From: Fragilaria crotonensis
Lineage: Eukaryota; Bacillariophyta; Fragilariophyceae; Fragilariales; Fragilariaceae
Length of the DNA stretch: 53,271 bases
NCBI GenBank assembly: GCA_022925895.1
Contig: JAKSYS010000433.1
Coordinates: 1 to 53,271, forward strand
Direction: 5' to 3'
A program made the translations under genes and the position numbers. Below are positions 42,846-53,271 of this stretch, piece by piece (the first letter of the stretch is position 1; each line of letters begins with the position of its first letter). The notes under the pieces were generated by a model. The model made no database searches. It was given only the letters and a program-made list of their open reading frames with translations, and had not been told where the DNA came from.

Positions 42846-43766
42846 ACTGTGTGAATGGAAATTCAGTTGTAAGATGCTGTGCTTTCTGGAGGTGTATCGT
42901 GCATGGACGAGTGTAAGCCAAGGTCGCAAACATCTAGGAAGTAAGAAGATTATACATAACTACGATGACAGCGTGATCGATGTTAATTTCCAATTTTGAG
43001 GATCGTGTAGTAGCAGCATCAGGTACTACTACTCGGAGTAGCAGGTGGTAATCCTCCAGCAGTACCGTCGTATTAAAATATACCGGTACTCCACTGTGTA
43101 CTTGCACCATGTGCTACTACCGGTAGTCGTCCTCACCAATTTCAGATCTGCGCTCGAGTAGAGTCGTTTGCATGGTACGCGTACTCTAGTAGTACCGTAC
43201 TTGTGCCAGGCACAAACATACGCGGATTTCAGATTAGCAGATAGTACAGTACGCCTATGTCATACTAACAGTAGAGTCTTGCTACAGTACCAGGTACTCC
43301 AGTACTAAAGCCACTACAGCTCTACAGCATTTTGTTTCGGTCGGTAAATGTCCTTGCTACTACCGGAGTACTACATAAGCACAGTCTACCAGTACTAGAG
43401 CACTGTAGTACAAAGTATTGTGACTCACCGAGACTGTGACGAAGGCAATCAATTTTACATTTTACCGCGTAAATCCGCGGGCAAAGTCAGGTTAAGAGCC
43501 TTTCTGTTGACTTGCCTGTGAGCGAAGCGGAAACCTGCAACGCGTCGCATACTCATTGTGAGCAGCAAAACACTTCAACTGTGTGCATACTGCATACGTA
43601 GAGGTGCGGCAGTCGCAAGGCTGTGGAAGTGAGAAGGGGTGGGAGTTGTGCTGACTAGGAACGCCAATTGACGGACCGCCAGCATTAGGCCGTCGAATGT
43701 CCCGAGCTTAAACAATTCATCATCCTCATCGTATCGCGAGACTTGCATGTCCACGGTCCACACATC
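42846..43766. other. Spacer dense in GTAC/ACCGGT words
   Basis: No gene is recognised. TACCGGTA occurs at 43081 and 43118, and AGTAC/TAGTAC words are very frequent between 43010 and 43430. The minus frame 43844-43575 overlaps the next gene's start and was rejected. Confidence 0.5.
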
Positions 43767-45462
43767 ATGACAAAAAGTGGCGATAATCATGCGGCGACCT
43801 TGCAGGCCATGGGACTGTTTATTTCTACAGCCTTGCTTTCTCAAATACTACAATACGAGCTGGAGAGGAGACGAAAGGAAAGAACTACCATGGCTCTTCG
43901 ACACATGTACGAGACAAAGAGACTTTCTGATCGCCTAAGTTATAACGATCTAACGGCTACGCTCAGCTTCCCGAAGCGATTTCCCGATGGAATGGATTCC
44001 CTACAAGTGAGAATGACGGATGTAAGTGACTTATACCATTCGAGAGAGTGTTTCGTCCGTTTTTTATTCCCACGGACTCACATCGCACGTAAAGGAGGAT
44101 GCATTTGACCACATTCCAAAGAATTCAAATTGGCTTCATTTTGAAAGCAGTAACGAAGAGGATGTCAAATGCGCTGCAGGGGAAGGTGTCAGAGCATCAC
44201 TTGAGGGTGAGGATGACAATTCATCTTCATCATCCGAAGCCTTTCTGTGGACAAATTCAGGCGAAGAGCAACGACGACGGAAATCGCGGCAGCATTCGTT
44301 CCCTCCCCCCTTGGATGCTAGTGCCATGAAGCGCAGATCCTCAGAACCGCTGGGAAGCACGTGGTTAGGTCGGCTCAGGCAAGGCTTGGGTGTGAGTGAC
44401 GAGTTACCACAATCATTGTCCGACGATTACGCCTTGGAAACGAGAACACGCCATGCTCTGGGCTCTATACCTAGCGACGAGTCGTTCTACCGACACCAAA
44501 CACCACAACGCCACCCCGAGACTGGAGTACGACGATCGGCGAGCACTCCAGTCTTGGAAAGCGTGGATATTGCTGAAAACAATCGAAGTGCCCGTGCACA
44601 CTACAACGCTCGAATCATGCCGGATAAGGTTGTCATGATACGGCACGGACAATCAGAAGGAAATGTGAACGAAGCGTTGTATAGTACAACCCCTGATAAT
44701 GCCATGCGACTGACCAAGTTGGGCTGGGATCAGGCGCGCCTCGCTGGTGAGGTGTTGAAGAACCAAGTTCTGATAACGGGTGTGCCAATCCACTTTATTG
44801 TGTCACCGTATGTTCGTACAGTGGAGACTTTCCATGGCATTGTATCTGCCTGGTGTGACCCCAAGGAATTCGATCATATTCGAGACCGCGAGAAGCGCAT
44901 CAAAGCCTGGTACGGACGGCTACTCGAATTGGGGCTCACTTGGCACGAAGATCCCCGAATTCGAGAACAAGACTTCGGTAATTATCAGGAGCCAGAGAAA
45001 ATTAAAGTGGCAAAGGAAGAGCGCCACCGGTTTGGACCATTCTTTTATCGCTTTGCGCACGGAGAATCGGCATCCGATGTTTTTGACCGAGTTTCAACGT
45101 TTCTAGACTCTTTGTGGCGATCCTTTGACCTCCACAAAGCGAGAAACTACGTCTTAGTAACTCACGGAATCTCAATCCGAGTATTGCTGGCTCGATACTT
45201 TCGATATTCCATTGACCAATTCAGCCTGCTAGCCAATCCGCGAAATTGTGAAATGGTCATTCTTGGCCATGATGGAGGTGGAAAGCTTCAATTGGATGGT
45301 CGCTATGAAGTCAAGGTTGAAGAAAATGCTGTAACAGGCGAGAAGGAAGTGAAAGGGTATACATTTCACAAACTCCGCGTCCTACCGAGGAAGTATGTCC
45401 ATAAGCTCAATGTGAGGATATCATACGATGACAAGACGAGGCCCGCTGATGTGATTGACTGA
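43767..45462 (+). CDS. Histidine phosphatase (phosphoglycerate-mutase-like), two exons
   Basis: Exons join(43767..44021, 44095..45462), 540 residues. The 73-bp intron (GTAAGT...GTAAAG) joins RMTD to EDAFDHIPK in frame. Residues 1-85 are helical (MTKSGDNHAATLQAMGLF...); residues about 86-255 are Ser/Asp/Glu-rich and disordered. The histidine-phosphatase domain starts VVMIRHGQSEGN, with the phospho-accepting His269 in RHG; then ITGVPIHFIVSPYVRTVET, REQDFGNYQ, FAHGESASDVFDRV and the second catalytic His in LVTHGISIRVLL. The string set is closest to the broad-range acid phosphatase DET1-like branch rather than glycolytic mutase. The N-terminal start is less certain: it could be at any in-frame ATG from 43767. 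Confidence 0.88.
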
Positions 45463-45936
45463 AAAATGTCTGCGATGCCGGTCATGGTGAACTTACCTCA
45501 CAGCCAACGCATGATCTTGAATAATACTTGAGCGCTTGATTGGGAACCCAAAGACTAATACTTGATCCGATTTCAAGTGAAGGCATTCTCTTCTGCAATT
45601 CCAGTCACTGTCGCATCATGATGCTGATTCAACACGTTGTGCACGCACGATCGCGGTGGACAAGTCTGCCACGAGGAAAATGACCTTCATACCATTCTGC
45701 CCCATATATCCACAAATTTAAATCTGCCAGTGCCGTGTCGAATCTTTAGATCCTCCTGAACTCCTAATTCATCGTCTCCCGCAACACCCATGTTCTCTTC
45801 GTTTTCGTGTAAGTCAATCGGCATCGCATTCGTGTGATTTGGTGACGACAGATTGCTTGTGTCGAACTCTAGTTCATTTTGGAAGGTCATGACGTCTAAA
45901 ATTTTAAACGATAAAGAACAACGTTTTCTTGCACGG
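45463..45936. other. Spacer before the mobile-element cluster
   Basis: The minus frame 45890-45687 (67 codons) is open but shows no recognisable protein. Otherwise nothing. Confidence 0.35.
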
Positions 45937-45941
45937 TTAGA

Positions 45942-46647
45942 GGGCCACCGTTACGTAAAAACTATTGACTAAAACGAGAAGTTGTGACGTCTCGTTAATG
46001 GGAAATGCTCGTCCCCAGCGTTACGTAAAACGCAGGCCACAAATACGAAAACATCGAGTCCACTGAGTCAAAATAGGAATCTTGATGTGAAACACATATA
46101 TGTTCCAATCTTTCGCCCATCGGTCGTATTGTGTACTGTACTGGGTACGTCTACAGATACGGTAAAGTTGTACGAATCGGAACAAAATAATTAGATCGTC
46201 GCTCATCGGAATGCGACAATGACGACCGTTTGGCAATGTTCTTCATGTGGATCCACCACACAACACCGCACTATCGTCGATCGTCGTTTCTACGGCGCAT
46301 GCAATGGTGAAACGACGTCTTCATCTGATGATTCTCTGGCGAGAAAGCCATGTTCATGTTCGATGCCTGCAGTGACAGTGAACAGTAGCATCTGTCAACG
46401 GGGCGAATTAAACGCGCACATAGTACACCTGCAAGAAGGAATCAGAATCTTGAAATGTTTCTAGGAAGGCTGTGTTTTTCGCGGATCAACGAAAACCGGC
46501 AGATTTTCGTTGACGATGGGATGAGGCGCATCGAGTGATTTCCAGAAAGTTTTGGGGACCTGTTTTCGTACGTAACGGTGGTAAAATGGACCCTCGAAAA
46601 CGTCAAGGTTTTTGTTTTCGTGAAATGTAATTACGTAACGGTGGCCC
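45942..46647. mobile_element. MITE-like TIR element B
   Basis: A 17-bp perfect terminal inverted repeat, GGGCCACCGTTACGTAA, at 45942-45958 and (inverted) 46631-46647, is flanked on both sides by TTAGA (45937-45941 and 46648-46652). The interior of about 670 bp has no transposase. The TTACGTAA core recurs inside (46021, 46571 variants). It abuts element A exactly, so the second TTAGA overlaps A's own TTA duplication plus the first two bases of A. Non-autonomous DNA transposon; family not assigned. Confidence 0.7.
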
Positions 46648-47882
46648 TTAGAGCATCGCTCACCGCTGGAGCTAAATCTGAATCGGACAAATTGGTCTCG
46701 CGCCTTTAGAAACCTATTTTGGACATATTTGTGGTATCTTTCTCGCACCGCTTTCATAATTTTTTCGAGCAGCAGGATTAAAATCTGACGCGCACTCTGT
46801 AAATTAGACTGCTTTTTCTGTATGACGCGGTGGTAATGGAATGTGGAACTTGCGTTGTATGCACTACCTTTACCTGGAGTAAGTAGTAAGTAGTACTACC
46901 AGTACCGGTAGTGGCATCAAGAAATTCTACAAAATCATGGAAGAGGACAGGCGAGAAAAAACCGGGAGGTTCCGGAATTTCTGCTTTTATCCTAGTATTT
47001 CTTCTACAGGACTTTTCGTGTATCAGATTGCCACGCGAAACGGACAAAATAGACTGATCGAATTGGTTGGAGGCTGTTGGTATTCGTAGGTACTCAAGTA
47101 CAATGGACAATTATCATTTTCTGATTTGACAGATTTTATTATAGAAGAAGAAAGTCCGCAGATTTCTTTCTCCTAATTTCTTTCTTCTACTTAAGCAAAT
47201 TGAAGCTTCTTCAATTTTCTTCTAGTTTCTCCCTTTTTCTCCTTTTTCCTAAACAGCTTCTCCTATTTTCTCCCTTTTGCTTCCTTTCGCTTACTACGTT
47301 GCAAGTCGAAGAATTTTAATTTCGTTGATACGAACTCGAACATATAAAACGTGTCGTACATAAAATTCAACTTAGAGCTGCGAGGTATACACTGCTAAAA
47401 GCCTATTTTGGACCATGCCACACTTTTCCAAATGAGCGAGTAGAGCTTCTCTCTTTTCTTCCTTTTTCTCCTTTTTCTTCACGGAATTTTTCTTTCTTCC
47501 TTTCTCTTCTTTTTCTTCCAGATTTTTCCTTTCTTCCTTTTACTTGCTTTTTCTTCCGGGGTTTCTATGAATGTATATAGAACTTGCATATGAATCGATG
47601 GACTTGTTTTGCTCATCACGTTTTCAATTTCGGTTGATGTCCAAGGTTTTCACGTCATGGCACGCAGAAAAAAGAAACGGTTTTGAAAAAGTCCTTAAAC
47701 ATGAAAGAAAAACTAGTCCGAAAGCAAATATTCCGGGACCTCCAGCAAGCACCTCTTGTTGGGTGTTATACGACTAGTAGAAACCCTAGTAGAGTACCTG
47801 TACTACTGGTACCAGAAGAAATCTGCTTGTGCCGGATCGTCATTGTTTCCATGGTGTCATCATCCTCTTCGAGATGATGTCA

Positions 47883-48478
47883 GGCTCAATCTTAGCGAGG
47901 ACACAGTGTGTTGAAGAGAACACAAACTAAAAAAATATTTGTTGATGTCAGAACACGGTTCGATGGTCGTGTCGCTTGCCTTAGCGAATTTTCGGGCCAA
48001 AGATTTGAAAGTGTGTTGTCATCGACACAGCGGAATCTGTATCGTCTACCCAAGTACTGGAGTACATAAGTACTGTAGGATGAAAATAATTCAAATCTGA
48101 AAATCTCTGACTAGAACGACTTCATGCTATTGGTTAAGAAAATCATTTTGTGTCGTTTACTCTGAAGTACTCGAATACCGTAGGAAAATATTATTCGAAT
48201 TTAAATTCTCTGACTAGAACGACTTAATGCTATTGGTTAAAAATTCAGTTTGTGTCGAATGCTCGACACACGAGATTTGAGTTTGTGTCCGCGAAAACAG
48301 GGACACAATTGTATTTTTCATCAAATCTCGTGTGTCGAACGCCGACACAAACTCAATTTACTGTGTTTGTGTCCTGGTTGTGTCCACGCTAAGGCAAAAA
48401 CACAGACACAAATCATTTTTCGGAGAAACTATTTCGTTTGTGTCGAAAAAAACACTGTGTCCACGCTAAGATTGAACC
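47883..48478. mobile_element. MITE-like TIR element C, nested in A
   Basis: Length 596 bp. The terminal inverted repeats are 26 bp with two mismatches: GGCTCAATCTTAGCG then AGGACACAGTG at the left, GGTTCAATCTTAGCG then TGGACACAGTG at the right, read inward. TCA flanks both ends (47880-47882, 48479-48481). The interior has a doubled unit of about 103 bp (48055-48262) and an 18-bp perfect inverted repeat (48263-48280 / 48321-48338). The motif TTTGTGTC recurs many times. No coding capacity. Confidence 0.85.
48055..48262. repeat. Tandem unit of about 103 bp, two copies, inside element C
   Basis: TCTCTGACTAGAACGACTT at 48104 recurs at 48207 with its flanks (CTATTGGTTAA, TTTGTGTCG). Confidence 0.85.
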
Positions 48479-48606
48479 TCAATTTTCCAATCAGATGACA
48501 GACAAACTGACATGAGTCACGGTGTGCATCGGCATCCGTGATAAAATTCTATTGGTTAATGTTTTATTCGAATGGGTCAAATAGGACAAAACGAGGGCGC
48601 GAGAAT

Positions 48607-48689
48607 CTGGCGCCGGCGCCAGAATTCATCGATTTTGCTGAATTCTGGCGCCCCAATTCAGATTTCGCGCCCCTCGGGCGCGAAATCTG
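48607..48689. repeat. Cluster of three GC-rich palindromes/hairpins near the right end of element A
   Basis: CTGGCGCCGGCGCCAG (48607-48622) is a perfect 16-bp palindrome. GGCGCCAGAATTCA (48615-48628) pairs with 48639-48652. CAGATTTCGCGCCC (48659-48672) pairs with 48676-48689 across a 3-nt loop. Confidence 0.92.
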
Positions 48690-48795
48690 AGGTATCGAGC
48701 CCAAGCGGTGCCATGCATTTTGGACAAAATTGTCGACGCAAATGGTCCTATCGGGTCATATCTCAGATTTAGCTCCAACGGTGAGGATGCTCTTA

Positions 48796-49270
48796 GGAGT
48801 TAGGAAAGTCGCGAAAATCTTACAACAGAGCACAGTACGGAGCACGCACGGAACACGGATGTCAAAACCCGACCTCCACACTCCACACCCGCTATGTACA
48901 TAATGTACCGGTACCAGATACTTGTGCAAGGTAATAGATGTTACATGAATGATGTCCTCAAACTCCAGTTCCGAATGTCCTTCTAAAATGACCGTTTCAT
49001 TCATGACTTCATTGTTGTTATCCCCGGGAACCCGGAAGGTCATTATAATGCGTCACACAATGTCCCACTATGACTGAGTCAGGGCCACCCAAATATCTAG
49101 CTCATAATTTATGTAGCTCATCGTTTGAGCGACAAGCACCATCTCAACAGAGCTACATAAACCTTCTCCAACGGCGTCGCTAACGAACGCCGTCTTTCCG
49201 GATAGTCATCTATACTATCTGCGTTCGTACCATAGTCCTAGCTGCGTCGACTTAGTCCACAGCTCACGAC
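48796..49270. other. Spacer between element A and the copia element
   Basis: TACCGGTA at 48906. The region from TGTCCCACTATG (49061) to about 49261 could be a 5' LTR of the copia element, but no second LTR is in the window and no primer-binding site was recognised. Confidence 0.35.
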
Positions 49271-50315
49271 ATGGCATCCATGTCGAAATTCACGTTTCCT
49301 CAGGTCTCTCACGCCCATCCACGGCAAGCCAACAAACACCACGTTGCAGTTACTGCAACGCCAACATTTACCAACGCTCGTTCCGTTCCTTCTGCACGTG
49401 GCGGCGGCACGGTCATCTTGCCATGCTCCTCAGCGATGCCGATTACCTCGCTCGCGCTGGCATACCCTTCATTGTCCCCGTGCATCCCGGCCCCACCACC
49501 CCATCGGTACCTCCGCCGCTCTTACAGTTGCCATGCGAACGTACACAGACGCCTTGGCTGATGTTGCCCTCTACAACAACCTCAGTGCTGCGTTGACAGC
49601 GCAGATCTAACCGCTGTCAACGCGTCCTTTCTCAGTGCTCTCGAAGACCCTGACTTTGGATTTAGCGACGTCTCCTCGTGCCATGCTCACATCTGCGCGC
49701 CGAATACGGGACCCTGACCCCTGAAGAACTTGAAAAAACCGCGCAGCCTTGTCCGAACCCTGGAATTTTGACGATCCCATCGAGGATCTGTGGGCGAAAA
49801 TACAACATCCAGCAACGTTGCCACATTCGGTAACGTACCAATTGCGGACACCTCATCACGCTCACGTTAGCTATGATAGAAAGACCGGTCTTCTCGCGAC
49901 CACAACCGAAAAGTTTCGCCTCCGTCCCTTCGACGAATGGACAGTGGCCTTATTCCGCTCCGAGTTCCAACTCGGCAACAAGAACGCATTCGTCGTCTCA
50001 CAGCTGGCGATGCTGGGTTTCACGGCGCCCACAATGTCATCGGTACCCCCACGCCCGCCGTCGCTGCTGCCGCAACCATTACGCCCCACCGTCCCCACGC
50101 ATCCACCCGCGTCACGCCACGTCACCGTCGAAGGTGGCAAAATGTACTGTTGGACTCACGGGCTCAGCCCGCATCGCATGCACACCTCCATCACGTGCTT
50201 GCATAAAGCTGAAGGCCACCAAGATGACGCCACAGCGTTTCGCATGAAAGGCGGGAACAATACCATCTCTTCCGGTAGACCTCGTCAACTCGCCGCCGCC
50301 GCATCCACCAACTGA
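49271..50315 (+). pseudogene. Copia gag-like region
   Basis: It starts MASMSKFTFPQV. The frame changes at least twice before 49749, where it continues as SEPWNFDDPIEDLWAKI. The zinc-knuckle-like end YCWTHGLSPHRMHTS...CLHKAEGHQDDAT (around 50150-50240) is typical of diatom copia Gag (C-x-H, H, C, H spacing). Nucleic-acid packaging role by family. Confidence 0.75.
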
Positions 50316-50425
50316 CGGCAGGGGAGCCTACTACCAACCACTATAGCCAGCCACCACTATACCTCCGACAAACGTTTCTAACGCTACGGAATTTAGTCTA
50401 TCTACTGTGCATGTAGGTCCCCCGA

Positions 50426-51987
50426 TTGTTTCCATTCCTCCCGACACGCTCTATTGCTGACAGTGGGAGCACCGCGCATTTTTGTACCGTCTCCGCCGTC
50501 GTCATCAACAAGCGACCAACCACACGCCAATCGGCATCGCAAATCCCAACGGGACTATCATGTACTCCACATGAAGCTGAGCTTGATCTGCCCAGTTTGC
50601 CCCTCGCCGCACGTCGCGTACACATCGTCCCCGCACTCCGCACTGCATCGCTCTTGTCCATGGCACAACTATGCGATGCTGGCTGCACGGTCACGTTCGA
50701 CGCAGTCTCTGTGATCGTCCGCCTTCACGACCGCAGCATTTTACACGGCGTGCGCACACTTGACACAGGTTTGTGGCATTTGAGCCTAGTTCAGCCCAAC
50801 CCTGATCCTTACGTCCCTGCACCCCCCGTTGCACCGCCACCCATCACAGACTGCAGCAACGCCGCCATCCAATCGGCGACACCTGCGGAACTCGTGGCGT
50901 TCGCCCATGCGGCATTATTTTCCCCAGCCCTCTCCACGCTCCAAAAAGCCATCGATAACGGTTATCTACCCAATTTTCTGGGGCTTACTGCCCTTGGATT
51001 GCCAATACCCGCATCGGTTGCCATGATCAAAGGCCATCTCGACCAATCCAGGAAGAACCAACGTTCCACCAAACTCACGGCCACGACCATCCGACAGCGC
51101 CCAGTCCTGCACCGGAGTACAGTCCAGACGATGACGCGTTTCCTACCAGTGACCCTGACAATGAACGCACCCATCACTGCTTTGCCGCCGTGTTTGAACC
51201 CGCGGCCAAATCCACTCGGATCAAACCGGCAAGTTTATTGTTGCCTCCAGCTCTGGGAACAACTACGTCCTGGTCGTCTACGACTACGACAGCAACAGCA
51301 TTCTCGTCGCACCCATGCGCAGCCGCACAGGGCCCCTGCATCCTCGCTGCGTTTCGCCATCCACGCCCGCTTGGTCGCTGCGGCCTCCGACCGCAACTAC
51401 CGCTTGGACAACGAATGTTCGGTCGCTCTCAAAACGTTCCTCGACGCCGAAATTGACTACCAACTCGTCCCGCCTCGGCTCCATCGCCGCAACGCCGCCG
51501 AACGCGCGATCCGCACATTCAAAACCACTTCATAGCAGGCTTATGCAGCGTTGATAAGAACTTCCCACTCCATTTGTGGGATAAACTTCTCCCACAAGCC
51601 GAACTCACGCTCAATTTGTTACGTGGGTCGCGCCTCAACCCAAAGCTGTCCGCTCACGCACAAATGCACGGGCACTTTGATTGCAATCGAACGCCGCTGG
51701 CCCCACCCGGCATTCGTGTCCTCGTCCACATCAAGCCCAGCGAGCGCACCACCTGGTCGCCGCACGGTGCTGATGGTTGGTACACAGGACCCGCTCTCGA
51801 GTCGTACCGTTGTTACACGGTTTGGCTGTGGGAAACTCGTGCCACACGCATTTGTGACACGTTGACTTGGTTCCCAACCAAAACCACGATGCCCCTCGCG
51901 TCCTCCAATGACCTCATCCTCGCCGGTATTCATGACATCCTCCATGCCCTTCGCCACCCGTCACCCGGCTCGCCCCTCGCTCCCTGA
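50426..51987 (+). pseudogene. Copia protease and integrase region
   Basis: The aspartic protease motif is IADSGSTAHFC (about 50450). Then a linker with the conserved YLPNFLGL and SVAMIKGHLDQSRKNQRSTK (the GAG-pre-integrase end). The integrase core changes frame near 51200 (HSD-like start, then NNYVLVVYDYDSNSILVAP), and resumes with DNECSVALKTFLDAE, QLVPPRLHRRNAAERAIRTFK (catalytic E region). A further frame change at about 51530 leads to the C-terminal segment LCSVDKNFPLHLWDKLLPQAELTLNLLR, ending near 51987. Confidence 0.8.
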
Positions 51988-52446
51988 CTGACAGTCACCA
52001 CGAAGCGCTGGTTCAGTTGACCAGCATTCTCACGTCTCTCCACCGACAAAAGCGACCCACCTCCGACTAGTATCACGGCAGTGGAACCGATTGTAGCGCC
52101 ACCACTCCCGGATACATCTCTGAGGGTGGCGGCCACAATCCCGATCTCACCTACGAGCCCAACGCCAGTCCCTGTGCCCCCGCGGATGCACGTCTGAAGG
52201 GTGCAGTCTCCACCCGCACCCCAGCCTACGCGCATTCGCGCCTGTCCCAGCACCCACCGGCGTAACGTTCGCCAACAGCACTGGTGCATCTGGCAAACGC
52301 CGACGACGCAACCTTCGCCTACGCAAACACCGTCGTTTCTCCACCGTCGAAAACGATCCACCCTCGCAAGTTCCCGCCGGCCACCAGCGTTCCACCTCGT
52401 ACCGTGGCGTCCACACCCCGGCACACGCTCCAAGCATCTACACCAC

Positions 52447-53271
52447 GTTGCGGCTTGCACACGCGCCCTTCATCGACGATGCGTGCCCAGTCCCCTTCTC
52501 CCCAGCCAACCACTGCCCAGCATGCACCATTGTGCATTTCACGGTCACGCGATCAATCCCGACACCGGTAAAATCGCCGAATATCGCGAACTCAGTCAGT
52601 GTAGCGATGGGCCCATCTGGCAGGCCTCGAACGCCGACGAAATCGGGCGCTTAGCGCAGGGTTTCGGGGCCATCAAAGGCACCAACACCATTTTCTTTAT
52701 CCACCCATCGGCCATGCCTGCAGGCCGCAAAGCGACATACCTTCGTGTCGTTTCTGCCCTCCGACCCGAGGAAAGTCAACCTTATCGCATCCGATGGACC
52801 GTTGGTGGCGACAAAGTGGATTATCCCTGGCGTCAGCACCAAGACCGGATCTCACAACTGCAAAATTACTCATCATCAGTGTGTGTCCACTCCCAACGCC
52901 AAATTCCTGACCGCCGACTTAAAGGATTTCTACCTCCCGGCACACCAATGTCCCGATATGAATACATGCGAGTGCCCATTTGATGCTCCCGAGGCAATCA
53001 TCGAACAATACAACCTGACCCCGCTTCCCACAACGGTTACGTCTACGTTGAGATACGCCGCGGCATGTACGGCCTCCCAAGCCGGGCGCCTCGCCAACGA
53101 TCAACTCATCGCGTGCCTCGCCCCACGGCTACGCACCTTGCCCGTTGACGCCAGGCCTTTGGAAACACACAACACGTGATATCGTCTTCAGTCTTGTCGT
53201 CGATGACTTTGGCATTCGCTACACCGATCGCGCTGATGCTGACCATCTTATCGCCACCCTCAAAGCCTCGT
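52447..53271 (+). pseudogene. Copia reverse transcriptase region, truncated by the window
   Basis: It begins around NPDTGKIAEYRELSQ and NADEIGRLAQGFG...GTNTIFFIHPSAMPAGRKATYL, then RIRWTVGGDKVDYP. After a frame change: PGVSTKTGSHNCKITHHQC, FLTADLKDFYLPA. Then TPMSRYEYMRVPI in the first frame again, EAIIEQYNLTPL in the second, and finally FSLVVDDFGIRYTDR...ADHLIATLKAS in the third, holding the VDD polymerase motif at about 53200. At least four frame changes. Confidence 0.85.

Larger units (their letters stand above)
46651..48792. mobile_element. TIR element A with TTA target duplication (PIF/Harbinger-like)
   Basis: The left end GAGCATCGCTCACCGCTGG... continues with AGCTAAATCTGA. The right end is the inverse with one gap and one mismatch (about 31 bp, 46651-46682 / 48762-48792). 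TTA flanks both sides (46648-46650, 48793-48795), the 3-bp duplication typical of PIF/Harbinger. No transposase is encoded in the 2142-bp interior. It carries a pyrimidine-rich tract (about 47150-47560), the nested element C, and a GC-rich hairpin cluster near the right end. Confidence 0.78.
49271..53271 (+). mobile_element. Degenerate Ty1/copia retrotransposon (diatom CoDi-like), cut by window end
   Basis: Gag, protease, integrase and reverse transcriptase regions follow in copia order (integrase before RT) on the plus strand, but switch frame many times, so the element is dead. The 3' part (rest of RT, RNase H, 3' LTR) lies beyond the window. The region is C-rich compared with neighbouring spacers. 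Confidence 0.9.

Noticed and set aside
43575-43844. Minus-strand open frame of 89 codons opposite the phosphatase start
   Set aside because: Overlaps exon 1 of the histidine phosphatase gene, and no family or motif is visible.
46461-46757. 98-codon minus frame spanning the junction of elements A and B
   Set aside because: Crosses two transposon boundaries and has no recognisable domain.
1-53271. tRNA or rRNA genes
   Set aside because: None recognised by eye; short or intron-containing tRNAs could still be missed without a covariance-model scan.

Overview
This is nuclear DNA of a photosynthetic stramenopile, most probably a pennate diatom. Several predicted proteins start with a signal peptide ending in the diatom plastid motif (for example EAFAPI in homoserine dehydrogenase and KAAAFV in the P-loop kinase). 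Genes are compact, with short GT-AG introns of about 70-155 bp. There is a DUF6824 'PHDHDVLSGRG' protein of the kind expanded in diatoms, a stramenopile 'VLCRVG...WYRE' module protein, and a degraded Ty1/copia element like diatom CoDi elements. The species is not claimed.

Layout. 1-3.3 kb: decayed DDE transposase. 3.7-13.6 kb: secreted or plastid-targeted mTERF-like protein, plastid-signal P-loop kinase, four-exon ABCG half-transporter, 12-unit MORN protein, two-exon dihydroorotase (PyrC type) and a small stramenopile module protein carrying a one-base frame break. 13.6-16.5 kb: gene-poor spacer with inverted repeats. 16.5-29.7 kb: large coiled-coil protein with six 30-residue repeats, class I glutamine amidotransferase, small membrane protein, two copies of a glycosyltransferase-like gene on either side of a GPKOW/MOS2 splicing factor, PRP3, and an ankyrin gene with a one-base frame break. 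31.7-45.5 kb: plastid homoserine dehydrogenase, PH + coiled-coil + polyQ + J-domain protein, three-exon 3-ketoacyl-CoA synthase, DUF6824 protein, plastid IF-3 and a histidine phosphatase. 45.9-53.3 kb: mobile DNA, comprising three TIR elements (one nested inside another, a third abutting it) and a multiply frameshifted copia element that runs off the right edge.

There is no single functional cluster. The genes are housekeeping functions: pyrimidine and aspartate-family amino acid synthesis, very-long-chain lipid elongation, splicing (GPKOW and PRP3 lie 2 kb apart) and plastid translation. Most interesting are the nested MITE-like elements with matching target-site duplications, a hairpin cluster inside one of them, a recent duplication that carried the last 20 bp of the splicing-factor gene with it, and the strong enrichment of the palindrome TACCGGTA in non-coding spacers. 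Where splice sites were inferred, exon junctions were checked by reading frame and, where possible, by family motifs crossing the junction. No tRNA, rRNA or CRISPR array was recognised.
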